The notes: generated from the sequence alone by a model not told the origin. A stretch of 64,000 nt of DNA from Amoebidium appalachense (GCA_963693365.1 CAVNZM010000004.1:11098001-11162000), one strand, 5' to 3'. Positions 1-12,099 are shown, counted from the stretch's first letter. Made by a program: numbers and translations.

Positions 1-13
1 TGCTGCAACCCAC

Positions 14-732
14 CTTATCCCAAGTAAGTCCCATGAGTGGCATGTAGTACCTCAGTCTGCGCGCATGCACCTCCCTTCCCCTGCTTGCTGCAAGCCATGC
101 AAGCAGGTGGGGGGTGGTCGTCTGCTCCCCGGCAGTGGCACGTTGGGTAATGTATGTGCGAATCGCCTGAATATCACTATCCGTAAAAACACGGTGTGGT
201 GATGGCTTCTTACCCTGTGTGTATGTAGGAGGTTAAAATCATATAATGAGGGGTGTTGAGAGGGGATGGGAAGGGAAAGGGACAGGGGCATAATGATGGT
301 GATAATGGTGTTAACAACGACGTGGGGAAAGAGCAGAACAATTGCAGACGGGAGGGGGGAGGGGGAGGGGGGGGGGGAGAGGTGGGCCAAAGGGAGAAGG
401 CAGAAGGGCGAGGGGGGTGTGGGCTTTAGAAAGAGGGGATAAACAGATTGGAGTTGCAAGTTGAACAAGTGGCACTGTGGCAAAGCGCCGAAAAAGCCAA
501 CAAAACCACTCTCGTTCCCTGCCCCCTCCCTCCTCCCTCCCCCAACCATCTCCACGAAAAAGGAAGGGGTTGGCAGAAGCAGAATGGAAGAAAACTTGAC
601 AAGTGAAGTTAGTGAAGAAAGCCAGCAAGGGTGTAACCAGAACAACGTTATCCATAACAGAAGACGGGGGAAGGGGGGGGGGGGGGGGGGGGTAGGTCGT
701 GGTGTTGGTGGTGTGTTTGTATGTGTGGATGT

Positions 733-763
<31 letters not shown>

Positions 764-1029
764 GGGGGAAGGAGGAAAATGGGAAGGGGGAAAGGGCAAG
801 AAACCCCACTGGAGGAAGGCGGGAGAGTAGAAAGACAGCACATACCCTGTTTTCTGGTTGTGGTTCAGGTGCCTTACCACCCTCTTCCCTCCGCTCCCTG
901 ACCAATGAAAGCACTCTGTTTCTGCCCACACAGCACAAATGGCCTGTTCGTGCGGCTGCAATCTCCGTACACGACAGGGAACGGGTGCCGGATGCTGGTG
1001 CTGCCTGTGTGTGTTTGTGTGCTTGTGGT

Positions 1030-1067
<38 letters not shown>

Positions 1068-1195
1068 GGGCGGGGGAGTGAGACCGAAAGAAAGGGAAAA
1101 ACCCGAGGTGCAAAGGAGAACAGATAACGGGGGGGGGGGGGGGGGGGGGGGGGGGGAAGGGTACAAGGGCGGGTTCGATACATTTAAATGTACGT

Positions 1196-1247
<52 letters not shown>

Positions 1248-2323
1248 CACAAACACAAACACACACACGCGCGCGCGCGCAACACACACAGACACAAAAC
1301 ACACATGCACACACACACACACACACACACAGGGATGGAGGTAGGAGAAGGAGAGAGAGAGAGAGAGACCACAGAGACGGGATAGGGAGCGAGAGAGGGA
1401 GATCTTGAGGGAGGGAGAGAAGGGGGAGGGGGAGGAGAAAGAGAGGGGGAAGGGGAGTGTGTGTGTGTGTGTGGTGGGGGGGGGGGGGGGGGGGGGGGGT
1501 GGAAGAGAGAGGGGGCGAAGGGGCCGCGGGGGTGGGGGGAAGGGTGTGGAACTTAAAGGGGAGGAGAGAAGGAAGAAAGGAGGGGAGGGGGCAGGGCCCG
1601 GGGGTTCATGATCAGCCGGGGGGGAGGGGGGCGGAGAGAGAGAATGGAGGGGGTGGGTGGTGGGCGGTGGGTGAGATGATTGGGAAGGTGGCAGGGTGAG
1701 GGGGCGGGGAGGCGGGGGGGAAGCACTTGTAGGATGTTACCGCTTGCCCACAGTGGACACAAAACAATATACGACCGAGAAACCCATACCTGTGTGGCTG
1801 CAACAGTTCCCTTTTCCTTTTGCTCCCTCTTCACCTCAGCAAGCGTCCGCTGGTAAACATTGACTAGGAGACTTATTTCTTCACCTGTTAAACGTCTCTT
1901 CTTTCTGATCTCTGGGGAAGGGGCTGGCGTGTCCCTACTACTACCCTTGGTCTTATTTGACTTTGCTCTCCGCCCTTTATGTTCTCTTCCTAGCGTTAAA
2001 GCGTTTGCTTGCAAGGTAGGGGAGCTAGCTGATTGAAGCTGCGAAGTATTGACGTAATTTCCATCGAAAACGCCTTCACTCTCGCCTAGCGTAAAGGTAT
2101 ACTCTCCTGTTAGTTCTAAAGGATCAAGGGTGGAATGATGAAAATGGCCTACACTTGATTGGGCAGTACCCAACCCTCTACTGTTTGTGCCAGTGCCAGT
2201 GAAATTGCTTGAATGTGCGGAGATGCTTGTCACCGCACTTGGTTGTACCGTTATGGACGGGAGTTCGAAAGAAAAGGCTTGCAAGAAAGAATCTCCCTCC
2301 AGCTCCCGTGTTGATGAACCCAT
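14..2323 (-). CDS. Transposase-like helix-turn-helix protein, 5' part (three exons; continues beyond the window)
   Basis: Exons on the minus strand are 2323-1790, 1004-846 and 214-14, all joined in phase 0 with GT-AG borders, giving 298 residues before the gene leaves the window. The first ~130 residues are Ser/Thr-rich and unrecognised. A basic stretch (EIRKKRRLTGEEISLL) follows, then a helix-turn-helix-like segment (SLSCTEIAAARTG), a Pro/Gly linker with GKKPSPHR, and a second winged-helix-like segment ending RRLRYYMPLMGLTWDK. This order (HTH, GR/K-P linker, second HTH, 'L..MGLTW') is known from IS630/Tc1-mariner-type DDE proteins; the DDE domain would lie outside the window. The identity is inferred from pattern, not from a search. 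Introns and a long N-terminal extension suggest a host-resident or domesticated gene rather than a recent insertion. Start ATG at 2323; no in-frame ATG is needed further upstream. Confidence 0.6.
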
Positions 2324-3246
2324 TTTTGATAGATAAACCTTGTGGGTGCCCGGCTAGATGCTTCTCATGCTAAAAAAGGCCTTAATGCAACAGGGATGCG
2401 AGAGGACCTAGGGTAACATGAATAAGGGGGAGTGGGGATGGATAGCTGAAGTTAGCTACACTTAGTTGAAAGAATTCTACCTCCCTAATAAAAAAATCAA
2501 CGGTTTCTTCCTTGACTTGGGTCCGAGAGTTGTCCTTTACTCGGAGATGGCCGCCAACGGGCGCATGATGACATAATAGTACTTACCGGCACATTATCGG
2601 TTTGGAACGTCTTCTTTCATTGGTGTAGCAGTAAAAGGATAACCATATATAGGTTAAACAAGTCAACATTTCGTTTAACGTATTATGATTGGTTTTATGT
2701 CATAGAGCTGGTATGCCCGGGGCGACGCCTAACAATTCCAAACTGCACTTTTGAGTCAGCATTTTGGGCAGGCGGGCTCAGTTTGCTCCAAGTTCATAGT
2801 TTTTCTTGTATCATAAGTGTTTACCATTCCTGTTATGCATTTTTAAATCTTATGTGCTTTCAACCTTTGGGTAGCGCCAACAAGGCATGTCAAGTTTCGT
2901 GTGGCATTTCTGTGGCTACCAAATTCTTCTGATAGTGGATTTTGACGGTGGGGAAGGGGTGACGTTAGGTGTGAATGCCATGGTTGCCTCTTCCCGGTTG
3001 AAGATTTGCTAGTGGTCAGAGGGACTGGGCGGTGGTGATGGCTTGGGGAAAGAGGGTGGGAGGGGGATGAGGGGTGGGGTGCGCATGTGTGTGTAAGGGT
3101 TGGTGGGGGGAAGAAGGGGGGGGGGGGGGGGGGGGAGGAGGGGGGAGGGGGGGAGAGAGGGGGAGATCTGAGTTGGGTTCTTAGGCGCTATAGTAGCTGA
3201 CCTCTTGGGGTTGTCTCTGCAGTTCTTTCCTTTTCAACTAGACACA
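2324..3246. promoter_or_regulatory. Divergent intergenic region between the transposase-like gene and the CUE gene
   Basis: This 0.9 kb spacer separates two genes transcribed away from each other, so it should hold both promoters. It has a TGATTGG (inverted CCAAT) near 2687 and lacks coding potential. A G-rich tract lies at 3118-3165. A pyrimidine stretch followed by CTGCAG at 3216-3221 looks like the acceptor of a 5'-UTR intron just before the CUE start codon. Confidence 0.4.
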
Positions 3247-3305
3247 ATGGCTACTGCAGATGCGTCTTTTGAGGTGAGCTTACCCCCCCCCCCCCCCCCT
3301 CTTCC

Positions 3306-3344
<39 letters not shown>

Positions 3345-4740
3345 CTACGGAAGTTCCTTTCAGCCACCTCTTGTGCCAGGTGCGCTTGGGCTCTTTTTTG
3401 TCCTTGTCTGTACTCCAATAATACTTGTCACTTCCCCCCCCCCCACCCACCCCTCCCCGCACCCTCGTTCATGTTGTAGCCGACTTCACTTTCTCTTCGA
3501 CCTACCTTTTGCTCTTTTACTCACTCAGACCAGTCGTAACTCCTCCAGACTCACCCACATCTTGCTTCTCCCTTTTCCCATCTTAGGAGGCTGTAGCTCA
3601 GCTGCAGTCCATGTTTGAGGGAGTGGAGCGAGACATTATCGAGTCTGTTCTAAGGGCAAACGGCAACGACGTCAGCGCTGCGTGTGACAGCCTGCTCGAG
3701 ATCACTGGTGCTGCACCGGGTATGTTTGTGTGCGTGTGTGTGTGTGTATGTGTGTGTGTGTGTGTGTGTGCACGTGTGTGTGTGTTATTGTTGTGTGTGC
3801 CTATGTGAAGTGGGCTCAGGGATGTGGGTTGCTTGTGTGTTGCTGCATGCCCAGCTTGGCAGCTGTCGCCATGCTTATTTTGCTCCTTGTTGCTTGCTGT
3901 TGGCATGTGGCGTTGGGCAAGATATTAAGGCGAATTGAGCTGGGCTTACTGCACACACACAAGCACATATACACTGTCGAGCAAAGACATCCTATGTACA
4001 CGGTTGACTTTCAGCGATTCACAGCAGCCAGTCTGTTATCGTTCCGATCATACACATATGTACTGACAACATCTTTCTGACCCCCACACGAATCTACAGC
4101 CAAGCCGCCTGTCCCTGAAAATACCGGTTAGTCTCTCCACTCCTCCCCCCTCCTCCCCCTCCCCCCCCCCCCTCTTCTTTGGGCCCTCCCTGAGAATGGG
4201 CTCTGCTAACGACGCATACTGTGCGCATTGCTAATGTTGCATACTTGAATGTTTGCCTTTTCATGTGTCCTGCACTATGCTTCTCGTCGTGTATATGTAC
4301 TTCGTACCGTGTTCCGCTTTCAACCCCCCCCCCCCTCCCCCCTGTCTGCCCTGTTTTTGTTTTGCAAAAAGCGGCATTGTGCTGTCCGCTGTGGATGTGT
4401 ACTTCGTACTCTGTAACCTTCCCCTCCCCTCCCCCTCCCCCCCCCCCCCCCTCCCCCCCCTCCCCCCGGCGCTTGCCCCGACTTTCCCCGCGCGCGTGTG
4501 TGTGTGTGATTGGGTGGTTGCCTTTTTTTATGGGGAGGGGGGGGGAGAGGGAGAAGGAGGGGCACGGCAGACAATGTGCCGAGCCCGGACATGGGCCAGC
4601 TGCTATGACCCCCTTCCATTTCTTGCATTTGTCTTTGGTGTGTGCAGTTCATTTTCTACTTGTGGTGCGCTAGCAAGCACCCATCTTCCAAAGCACACTT
4701 TCCGATATGCCCCCTCCCCCCCGATAAATGTTCCTCGTAT

Positions 4741-4789
<49 letters not shown>

Positions 4790-4924
4790 TTCCCTGCCCT
4801 CCTTCTCCCTGGTTGCCTTTTTTGCCCCGTAGTCTTCTTCGGAATTCTGACACTTCTGTTTCACCCACAGTGCCTGCCCAGGTATGTTAACGCGGCAACA
4901 TTTTCGCTCAGGCCAAGCTGCCAT

Positions 4925-4963
<39 letters not shown>

Positions 4964-5465
4964 AGGGGATCGCCACCTCGTGTGCCTTCACCGACCATGC
5001 CGAGTACCCTCCTATTCGCAGCCTCTCCTTCCCCTTCCCTCTAAAACCCCCCTCAACCCTATCCCAGAGGAGGAAAAAAAAAGAGAGAAAAGAAAAAATC
5101 TTGTCTGGCTGCCCCTGTCCCTTAATCTGCTATGCTCTATGACGTCACACAGTTGCAATCTCGACCTCCCCCTCTTTCCCCCCCCCCTCCCCCCCCATCC
5201 TCCCCCCTCTCCCCCTCTTCTCCTCCGCTGCTCCCCTCTCCCCTGTGCCCTGCCCTGCCTCCGGTGTCCCTTGTTGTTAGGACGTGACCCTAGGGAGACG
5301 TGTGCATTTGATTTGTGGCAAAACCCAAATCACAAGTCATAGCCGTGAGAATGGGTTATGGGGTTGCTCACTTGAATTATATGGCAGGAGACCGATGAAG
5401 AGATGGCTCGCCGTCTGCAGATGGAGGAGGATGCAGGTATGAAGCCACCAACCCCTCCTCCCCCC

Positions 5466-5522
<57 letters not shown>

Positions 5523-6354
5523 AAAAGAAATTGAAAAACTGCAACGCGCACAACCTAAGTCTGCAACAAATCACGCATGAATATTAAAGGCGAAAGGAAT
5601 TGTTTAATCGATGTGTTGCACACACATCGAGTAGAGACAGTCAAGTGTGTGGGGGGGATATACCCACCTGGTTTTATATGAAACTTAGTGGCAACCCCCC
5701 CCCTCCTCCCCCCTCCCTCTAGGCCCTCTCTGAGGATGGCCCCTGATGATGTTGTACGCTGCGAGTGTTGCTAATGCTGCACACTTGAACCCCTGCCTTT
5801 GCATGTGTCCTGCACCGTGTTTCTTATTGAGTAGTTGTGCTTGCTTCATGCCGTGTTCTGCATTCTAACAAACCCCCAGACGGGTGACCTACTCATGTTC
5901 AAGTGAAACAGTATCTGAGTTGGGTTTCGTTAACGAGGGGAATAGGTCGAAACTCGGGTACTGTGGATGACGTGGGCCCCCCCTGAGGATGGGCTCTGCT
6001 TATTATGCATACTCTTTATGTATGGCTTGCATTCTGCATCGTGTTATCCGTTTGTTCTTGTGTACTTCGTACTTTTTGACGCATTCAAACCCCCCCCCCC
6101 CCCCCCCCCACCACCATTACCACCAACACCACCCTCCACCTTCCCCCCCTCCCCCTCCCCCTCCCGCCCTCCTCCTCCTCCCCCCCCCCCCCTTAATAGC
6201 CGTACACCAGCAACAGAGGCAGCCTGCTGCAGCCCCCGAGCCCGACTTCATCGACCAGACTATCGACACCATTACTACATCAGTGCATGGCCTGAAGGAG
6301 GGTAAGGGGGTCTATGTGTATGTGTAACTGTGTTAGGTGTGGATGGGTATGCGC

Positions 6355-6397
<43 letters not shown>

Positions 6398-7008
6398 TGG
6401 GGGGGGGGGAGGGGGGGTCACGTTTGGGTGGGCGGAGAGTTGGGTGGGGTGGTGGGTGGATGAGTGTGTGTGTGTTGGGCGGGCGGGGGGGAGGGGGGGG
6501 GGGGGGGGGGGGGGGACGAAGGGGATGGGGGAAAAACTTCTGCAAACGGCAGTAGAGAAGGAGAAAGGCAGGGTGGGCGGGGAGAGAGGGGGGGGGGGGG
6601 GGGGGGGGGGGGGGCTTTGTCGGGTGTGTGTGTGTGGGGGGGGGGGGGGGGGAGTGGATGGGGGTCTACACATGATACGAGTGTGAGAAGAAATGAAGAT
6701 AACCGGCAGGATGAGTGACGCACGAAAAAATAGCTTGTGTCTATTTGGAAGGAGTTTTAGAATGTAGCTTGGGGGCCAGGTGGGAGGGGGGGGGAGGGGA
6801 GGGGGGGGGGACGTTCTTTGGGGGGGGGGGGGGGGGGGGGGGTTATAACGAGGATTTTTATTTGCATTCGTGTGTGTGTGTGTGTGTGTGGTGGTGGTGG
6901 TGGTGTTGGTGTGTGTGTGTGTGTGTGGTGGTGCTGGTGGTGGTGTGTGTGTGTGTGTGTGTGGTGGTGGCGGTGGTGATGGTGTGTGTGTATGTGTGTG
7001 GTGGTGGT

Positions 7009-7049
<41 letters not shown>

Positions 7050-7092
7050 TGGTGGTGGTGGTGTGTGTGTGTGTGTGTGTGGTGGTGGTGGT

Positions 7093-7129
<37 letters not shown>

Positions 7130-7458
7130 TGGGTGGGTGGGGGCTGCTGGTGGTAGAGGTTGATTATTATGACTCGTTTCCTTTTGTCTTTTTTCCTTCT
7201 TTCTTTTTTTTTTTCCCCTTTCCTTTTTCTCCCTCTCTTTCTCACTCTGCGCTTATCCCATTCTCTCTCCCGCAGCTGCCACGGCCAAGTGGAACAGTCT
7301 TGTGTCTTCGTTCAACAGCGACACCAAGCAGGAGGAGGCCAACACCCCCGGCCTGCACAAGACCTCGTAATGACACCCACTCACTCTTCTCTCTCTCTTT
7401 CTCTCTCTCTCTCTCCCCCCTCCCTCCCTCCCTCCCTCCCTCCCGCCCTCTGTCACTC

Positions 7459-7492
<34 letters not shown>

Positions 7493-8041
7493 ATCGTGTT
7501 ATCCGTTTGTTCTTGTGTACTTCGCACTTTTTGACGCATTCAAACCCCCTCCCCCCTCCCCCCGGTATCTCTTCTATCTTGCTGGCTCTATTCCTTTTTT
7601 TTTTTTGCTTATCTTTTTGAGTCTTTCTTCTCTCTTTTCTTTCCTTTTCTTCCTTCCTTCCTTTCTTTTTTTTTTTTGGGTGTGTGTGAAGGGGGGGGGG
7701 GGGGGGGGGGGGGGGGGGTAGAGGATGATTTGTGAACCGGGATGTGTACAAGTCACAGCGAAGGGCGCACATGCCTAATTTTTTTGCATGACAGATAGTA
7801 AAACATAAACTCGTATGCCTGCTAGTGCATACACATGTACGTGCTTGCACACATGCAGGCACCGTTATACGCACACATGTACATGCGCACACCACCCACC
7901 CACCACCTTAAACGCGCACACGTACGTGCATGCACGCGTGCACGCGTGCACGGTGGTGTGATTGATGGGGTACTCATGCAGGTCTCTGCCAGGGGTTGAT
8001 TCGGACACGGCACACCAGGAGCTGGAGGCATCCCTCAACAA

Positions 8042-8123
<82 letters not shown>

Positions 8124-8204
8124 TCCCTGTGCATGTGGGTAGGTGGGTGGGTGTGTGTGTGTGTGGGGGGGGGGGGGGGGTGGGTGTGGGGGGTGGGTGG
8201 GTGG

Positions 8205-8245
<41 letters not shown>

Positions 8246-8387
8246 TTTGTTTTGTGGGGTGGTGGGGGGGTAGTATTATTGAGGGTTCCCGGACACCCAG
8301 CTATTCCCGTTTGGGTGCACATCTTCGTGTGTAAAGTGTGTGTGAGAGTGGGTTTATCTGTATGCGTGTGTGCAACTCGACAGATTC

Positions 8388-8422
<35 letters not shown>

Positions 8423-9277
8423 ATCGTGGGTCAAATCTCATATTTTCCCCTCTGATTACGAATTCTGCGGCCTTCGGGACTTAATTCTTTTCAGCTGGTG
8501 TAGTATGTTAGCCAGGGAAGTATCGACTTAGGTATCGACGGGGGAGCTTCCTAGAAGCCCCGTCTCCTGAGTTCCTATCTATATTTTTCTTGCTTCTGCT
8601 TACTGCTGCAACTTTAACCCCCGGCCTTTCCCACTGCCCTTGCCTGCATAAGCAACCCTGCTCGTCTCTGATCAAGACGGGTGACCTACTCATGTTCAAG
8701 TGAAACAGTATCTGAGTTGGGTTTCGTTAACGAGGGGAATAGGTCGAAACTCGGGTACTGTGGATGACGTGGGCCCCCCCTGAGGATGGGCTCTGCTTAT
8801 TATGCATACTCTTTATGTATGGCTTGCATTCTGCATCGTGTTATCCGAGTGTTCTTGTGTACTTCGTACTTTTTAACGCATTCAAAACCCCCCCCCCCAT
8901 CTCCCCCTCCACCCTTTCAGAGAGGGGGGGAAGGGGGGGCTCCCTTCCTGATGTCGTGCCAGCCTTGTTATCAACCATACAACTCCATCTATTTGCCCCC
9001 TCCTTCCTTCATGTCCTTTTCCTGGGTGCCACACCTCCCCCTCTCTTCGCAAACTCTCTAGCCTCGTAATGAAGAAAGGAATGTATGCCTATATGCTCGG
9101 AAATTCATTACTTCGGCAGCTCGCTCTGTAGCCTGTTGCCCCCCCCCCCCCCCCCCCCCCCCCCCCAGTCCTTTGCCCTTCTCCACACATCACACACACA
9201 CACACACACACACACATGCACACACACATACAACACCACACCACTACCATCGCTGGGACACGGTCCCTCTCCTTCTA

Positions 9278-9332
<55 letters not shown>

Positions 9333-9505
9333 ACACACACATGTATGAATGCATCGACTAAGCACGCACCTTTCCAACACACACACACACACACCGTTAA
9401 ACACGCTTTCGTACCACGGTCGGCACTCAATCATGTACACTTTAGCACTAACCCCCAGTTTCACCCACAGTGCCACCCATAGGCCGGACTGGAGGCATGC
9501 ACTAA
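3247..9505 (+). CDS. CUE-domain ubiquitin-binding protein, nine exons
   Basis: Proposed exons: 3247-3273, 3587-3719, 4100-4126, 4871-4881, 5388-5436, 6200-6301, 7276-7366, 7982-8043 and 9471-9505 (TAA). All phases agree and all borders are GT-AG. Exon 2 encodes a CUE domain: AVAQLQSMFEGVERDIIESV, then a helix ending in the family's di-leucine-like DSLLEITG. CUE domains bind mono- or polyubiquitin. Exon 5 adds DEEMARRLQMEED, a charged 'E-x-L-A-R-x-L-Q' helix often seen after CUE/UBA domains. Exon 6 is Gln/Pro/Ala-rich, and exons 7-8 predict an amphipathic helical tail. The total of about 178 residues resembles fungal Cue5-like adaptors, but the match is to architecture only. Exon 4 (11 nt) and the last exon are the weakest calls. 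Exon 7 read through its donor stops at once (TCG TAA). Confidence 0.7.
4181..4323 (+). mobile_element. C-tailed dispersed repeat, diverged copy
   Basis: Shares the order TGAGAATGGGCTCTGCT, GCATACT, a TGCACT/TGCATC box and TGTACTTCGTAC, and ends in TTCAA followed by a C tract, as in the better-preserved copies. It lies in intron 3 of the CUE gene, in sense orientation. A second, shorter relative (CTGTCCGCTGTGGATGTGTACTTCGTACTC) follows at about 4376-4425. Confidence 0.5.
5720..5872 (+). mobile_element. C-tailed dispersed repeat, diverged copy
   Basis: Begins GGCCCTCTCTGAGGATGG and ends near TTCTGCATTCTAACAAACCCCC. It is an older relative of the repeat at 8425-8887 and lies in sense orientation in intron 5 of the CUE gene, directly before a younger copy. 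Confidence 0.45.
5878..6089 (+). mobile_element. C-tailed dispersed repeat, 5'-truncated young copy
   Basis: Near-identical to the last ~212 bases of the 463-base element at 8425-8887, from AGACGGGTGACC to GACGCATTCAAA, and followed by a C tract. It is missing the first half of the element. It sits in intron 5 of the CUE gene, about 110 bases before the exon 6 acceptor. Confidence 0.75.
6889..7138 (+). repeat. Compound (TG)n/(TGG)n microsatellite
   Basis: Alternating blocks of TG dinucleotides and TGG trinucleotides run for about 250 bases in intron 6 of the CUE gene. There are at least five switches between the two units. Confidence 0.9.
7492..7544 (+). mobile_element. C-tailed dispersed repeat, heavily 5'-truncated copy
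   Basis: Only the 3'-terminal 53 bases are present (CATCGTGTTATCCG to GCATTCAAA), with a long C tract immediately before and a C-rich tract after. It lies in intron 7 of the CUE gene, in sense orientation. Confidence 0.6.
8044..8116 (+). repeat. (GT)n microsatellite starting exactly at a 5' splice site
   Basis: The repeat begins with the GT donor dinucleotide of CUE-gene exon 8 (ends 8043) and runs about 73 bases without interruption. Confidence 0.85.
8425..8887 (+). mobile_element. C-tailed dispersed repeat, full-length copy A
   Basis: A 463-base unit running from CGTGGGTCAAATCTC to CGCATTCAAAA and followed by a C tract. It matches the reverse complement of 17865-18327 almost base for base and has the same length. 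It is also preceded by a ~30-base C tract. No coding capacity is convincing. It has no terminal inverted repeats and no clear tRNA-type box pair, although GGTCGAAAC near 8742 resembles a box B. It lies in intron 8 of the CUE gene, in sense orientation. Confidence 0.85.
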
Positions 9506-10899
9506 GCCAGCTGGCTCTACTGCCGTATCTCCTGCTGTTTTTTCCCCCTAATCACGCCTTTGCACATATATACATCATAGTACATGTACTAGCTTAGTGC
9601 CATACGCTCTCTTGTATACGTACTTTTAAAAAATGAACGATTACTGTGTTCTTACACACTTTCGCTTCATTTTCACTTTCGGTCCCTTTTGTGTGACTTT
9701 TACTTGTCTTTCGCCGTATATTCCCCTTTGATATATTTTGTCAGGATTGAATGCGTGTGTGTGTGCACCACATGACATTGTTATATTGGTGATACAGTGA
9801 GCAAATATTCGTACTGACATTGCAATGCAGCTGTGCTGTGTTGCATGCGCGTGCATGTGCACGTGTGAATCAATGATCTGTTATTATTATACTATTCGTC
9901 GTTGTGAATGTCTTTCACGTTTTTCTGTGTATGGCCGTCACCATGCACACCTGTAAGGCGTACATATACATATGCATATGCGGTATAGTGAACTTAAAAA
10001 ATCAGTGTGTGTATGGTGCGCCTGGATCACCTTGCAGTGTTGGCTGTAGCTGTTGAAGGGTAGCACGTGGTCGTTGCAGGTTCTTTTTGTTGCGCCTTTG
10101 TGCAATATATGAACGTGCATGGTTACCTCTCTCGTACGCATGGCTTACTCTCTCTGCTCACATCTCTTAGAGCTATCTCACTTTCTCTCTCTCAGATCCC
10201 CGGTCAATCTCTCTTTCTCCCCCTCCCCTCCGATCGGATCCTCCCCCCCTCTCCCCTTCTCGCTCTCTCACAGTTTAGCTTTCTGCAGCTCCTCCCCCAA
10301 CCTTTCTCCGGCCGTGTCCCCCCCCCGCCGCTCCCTCCCCCCTCCTCTTTATATTTTGCCTTCCCCAAGCTCTTTCCCCCTCGGCTACCGCTTGAAGTTT
10401 GCTCTCCTAATCAGTAATTTGCCTCTAAATGGGATCCACCTCGAGCTCTGCCTAGCTGTGATCATCTGAAGTCCCCAAATTCGATACTGTTTCCGTTCAT
10501 TATCATTCCGGGAGCTCAAGAATGCGACCGACCTCCACAGTTTAAAGAACGTTTTACTCTCCTCCATTAATGTTTTCCTATACGCCGCTTGCAGCCAATC
10601 ATATTAAGCATTAAGACAATATTCCTGCAGCCGATAAAGCAAATAAAATTGCGCAATCGATTCTCATTAATCAGATGAACGAACCAATCAAAACCACAAA
10701 ACTCCGAACCCTTTACTTACATTAAAATGACTTACGTTTTAATTTGCAACTGCATGCAGCACTTTAATGTTTAAAGCGGGCCAGTGCTGGTCCGGATACC
10801 AGAAGACCAATGCACCCCTATCCGTGCAGGTCTATCCGTTCTCCTGCAGCCAATCAGAATGCCGTACTAGGAAACCCAATACTACAATTTAAGACCATA

Positions 10900-10993
10900 C
10901 AATTTCACCCAAAACGACTTTGTTCCTCCGTTGGCAGGACTAGAATCAACAATTTCACCCAAAACGACTTTGTTCCTCCGTTGGCAGGACTAG
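10900..10993 (+). repeat. 44-base direct tandem duplication
   Basis: Two identical 44-base copies (10900-10943 and 10950-10993) begin CAATTTCACCCAAAACGACT and end GGCAGGACTAG. They are separated by AATCAA, giving a 50-base period. Confidence 0.9.
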
Positions 10994-11401
10994 TAAAAAA
11001 GAAAGCACGAAGAACAGGGAATGTTTTGCCGATGCCTATCACATTTCCAGGTGCATCATTCTGGTCACCTCAGTGATCGATGGAAAGCCCCGATGGCCCA
11101 CAGTAACTAAGCCTAAGTAAAAGAAGGTGCAAACCATGCATGGTGGTGAAGGAGGTGCAGCAAAGAATGATGTTTGGTCCCTGCCTTCTTTGTTGCCAAC
11201 ACTTTGCAACAACGAGTCTTTCATAGTGAACTTTAGCTTTTGCTTCGGATATTTTTTTTGCCCCCCTCCCCCCCCACCCACCCCCGGCGGATCTCAACCA
11301 AGGCATGGACCATGATCATGATTTCGGCATCCGATCGACGTACATTTAAGTTGGCCAGTTGTCAAGGCCTTACACTTGAATTTCCCTCTCGCGTGCCCAT
11401 G

Positions 11402-11845
11402 AGGAAGCGGGGCCCACGGGGCCCCGCGTTGCCTTGCCCCCCTCCCCCCCCCCTCCCCCCCCTCCCCTCCCCCCCCCCCCTCCCCCCCCCCCCCGGGTCC
11501 CCCCCCCCCCCCCCCCCCCCCCGGCCCCCCCCCCAGTAACGCAATTGCCCATGTGAGAGCGGGGCCCCCGGCGTCCCGCATTGCTTTACAAGATTCCCCC
11601 CTTCGATCCCCTCCCCCTCCCCAACCGGGCTCCCTCCCTCCCCTCCCCTCTCCCTCCCTCCCCCCCACCGGGCCACCCCCACCCCTACCACCCACCCCCC
11701 TCCTTTTCCCCACTGCAGCTGCATTATCCTTTGCAAAGTCAAGCCTTCAAACATTTTATTGAGGGTGACAACTCTTTATCATTTCCCCTCAAATGTGTCC
11801 AGGTGGAAGGGGGGCCCCCCCGGGGCCCCGCGTTGCCCTGCAAAA
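11402..11845 (+). repeat. Three GC-rich palindromic repeats
   Basis: Copies near 11405-11440, 11558-11592 and 11808-11843 share AGCGGGGCCC, then CGGGGCCCCGCGTTGC or a close variant, then YTTGC/CCTGC. The first can fold as GGGGCCC-AC-GGGGCCCC. The first two are also both preceded by GCCCATG. Confidence 0.55.
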
Positions 11846-12026
11846 TCTAGTAGTAATTATAATGCTTCTTGAATTGGTAGCCCGCATGGCCAACTGGCCA
11901 CGATTCGGAAGCTGGCCTGTGTATGGCTACACGCATGCAGTCGATCGAAGAATTCGGTATCGATATCTACCACACCCGTGGTGTGTACGTTGGGGAAGAG
12001 GGGGAGGCCGGGGAGGAGGAGGAGAA

Positions 12027-12060
<34 letters not shown>

Positions 12061-12062
<2 letters not shown>

Positions 12063-12099
12063 TGAATGCGGAACACGGTACAAAGTACGCATACACGAC

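Noticed and set aside
648-1385. Long Cys-Val, Thr-His and Pro-rich open frames
   Set aside because: They are translations of (GT)n, (CA)n and poly-G/C tracts; the same applies to dozens of similar frames throughout the window.
5967-6089. Recurrent peptide [20 protein letters not shown]
   Set aside because: It is the translation of the C-tailed repeat, seen again in other copies. Copies are truncated at different points and diverged ones carry stops.
8508-8699. Identical 63-residue frames at 8508-8699 (minus) and 18053-18244 (plus)
   Set aside because: Both lie inside the two full-length repeat copies. Their identity reflects the duplicated DNA, and they read antisense to the element, with no similarity to a known protein.
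8425-8887. tRNA-derived SINE
   Set aside because: A single box-B-like GGTCGAAAC exists, but no box A at the right spacing and no cloverleaf could be found, so a tRNA origin is not supported.
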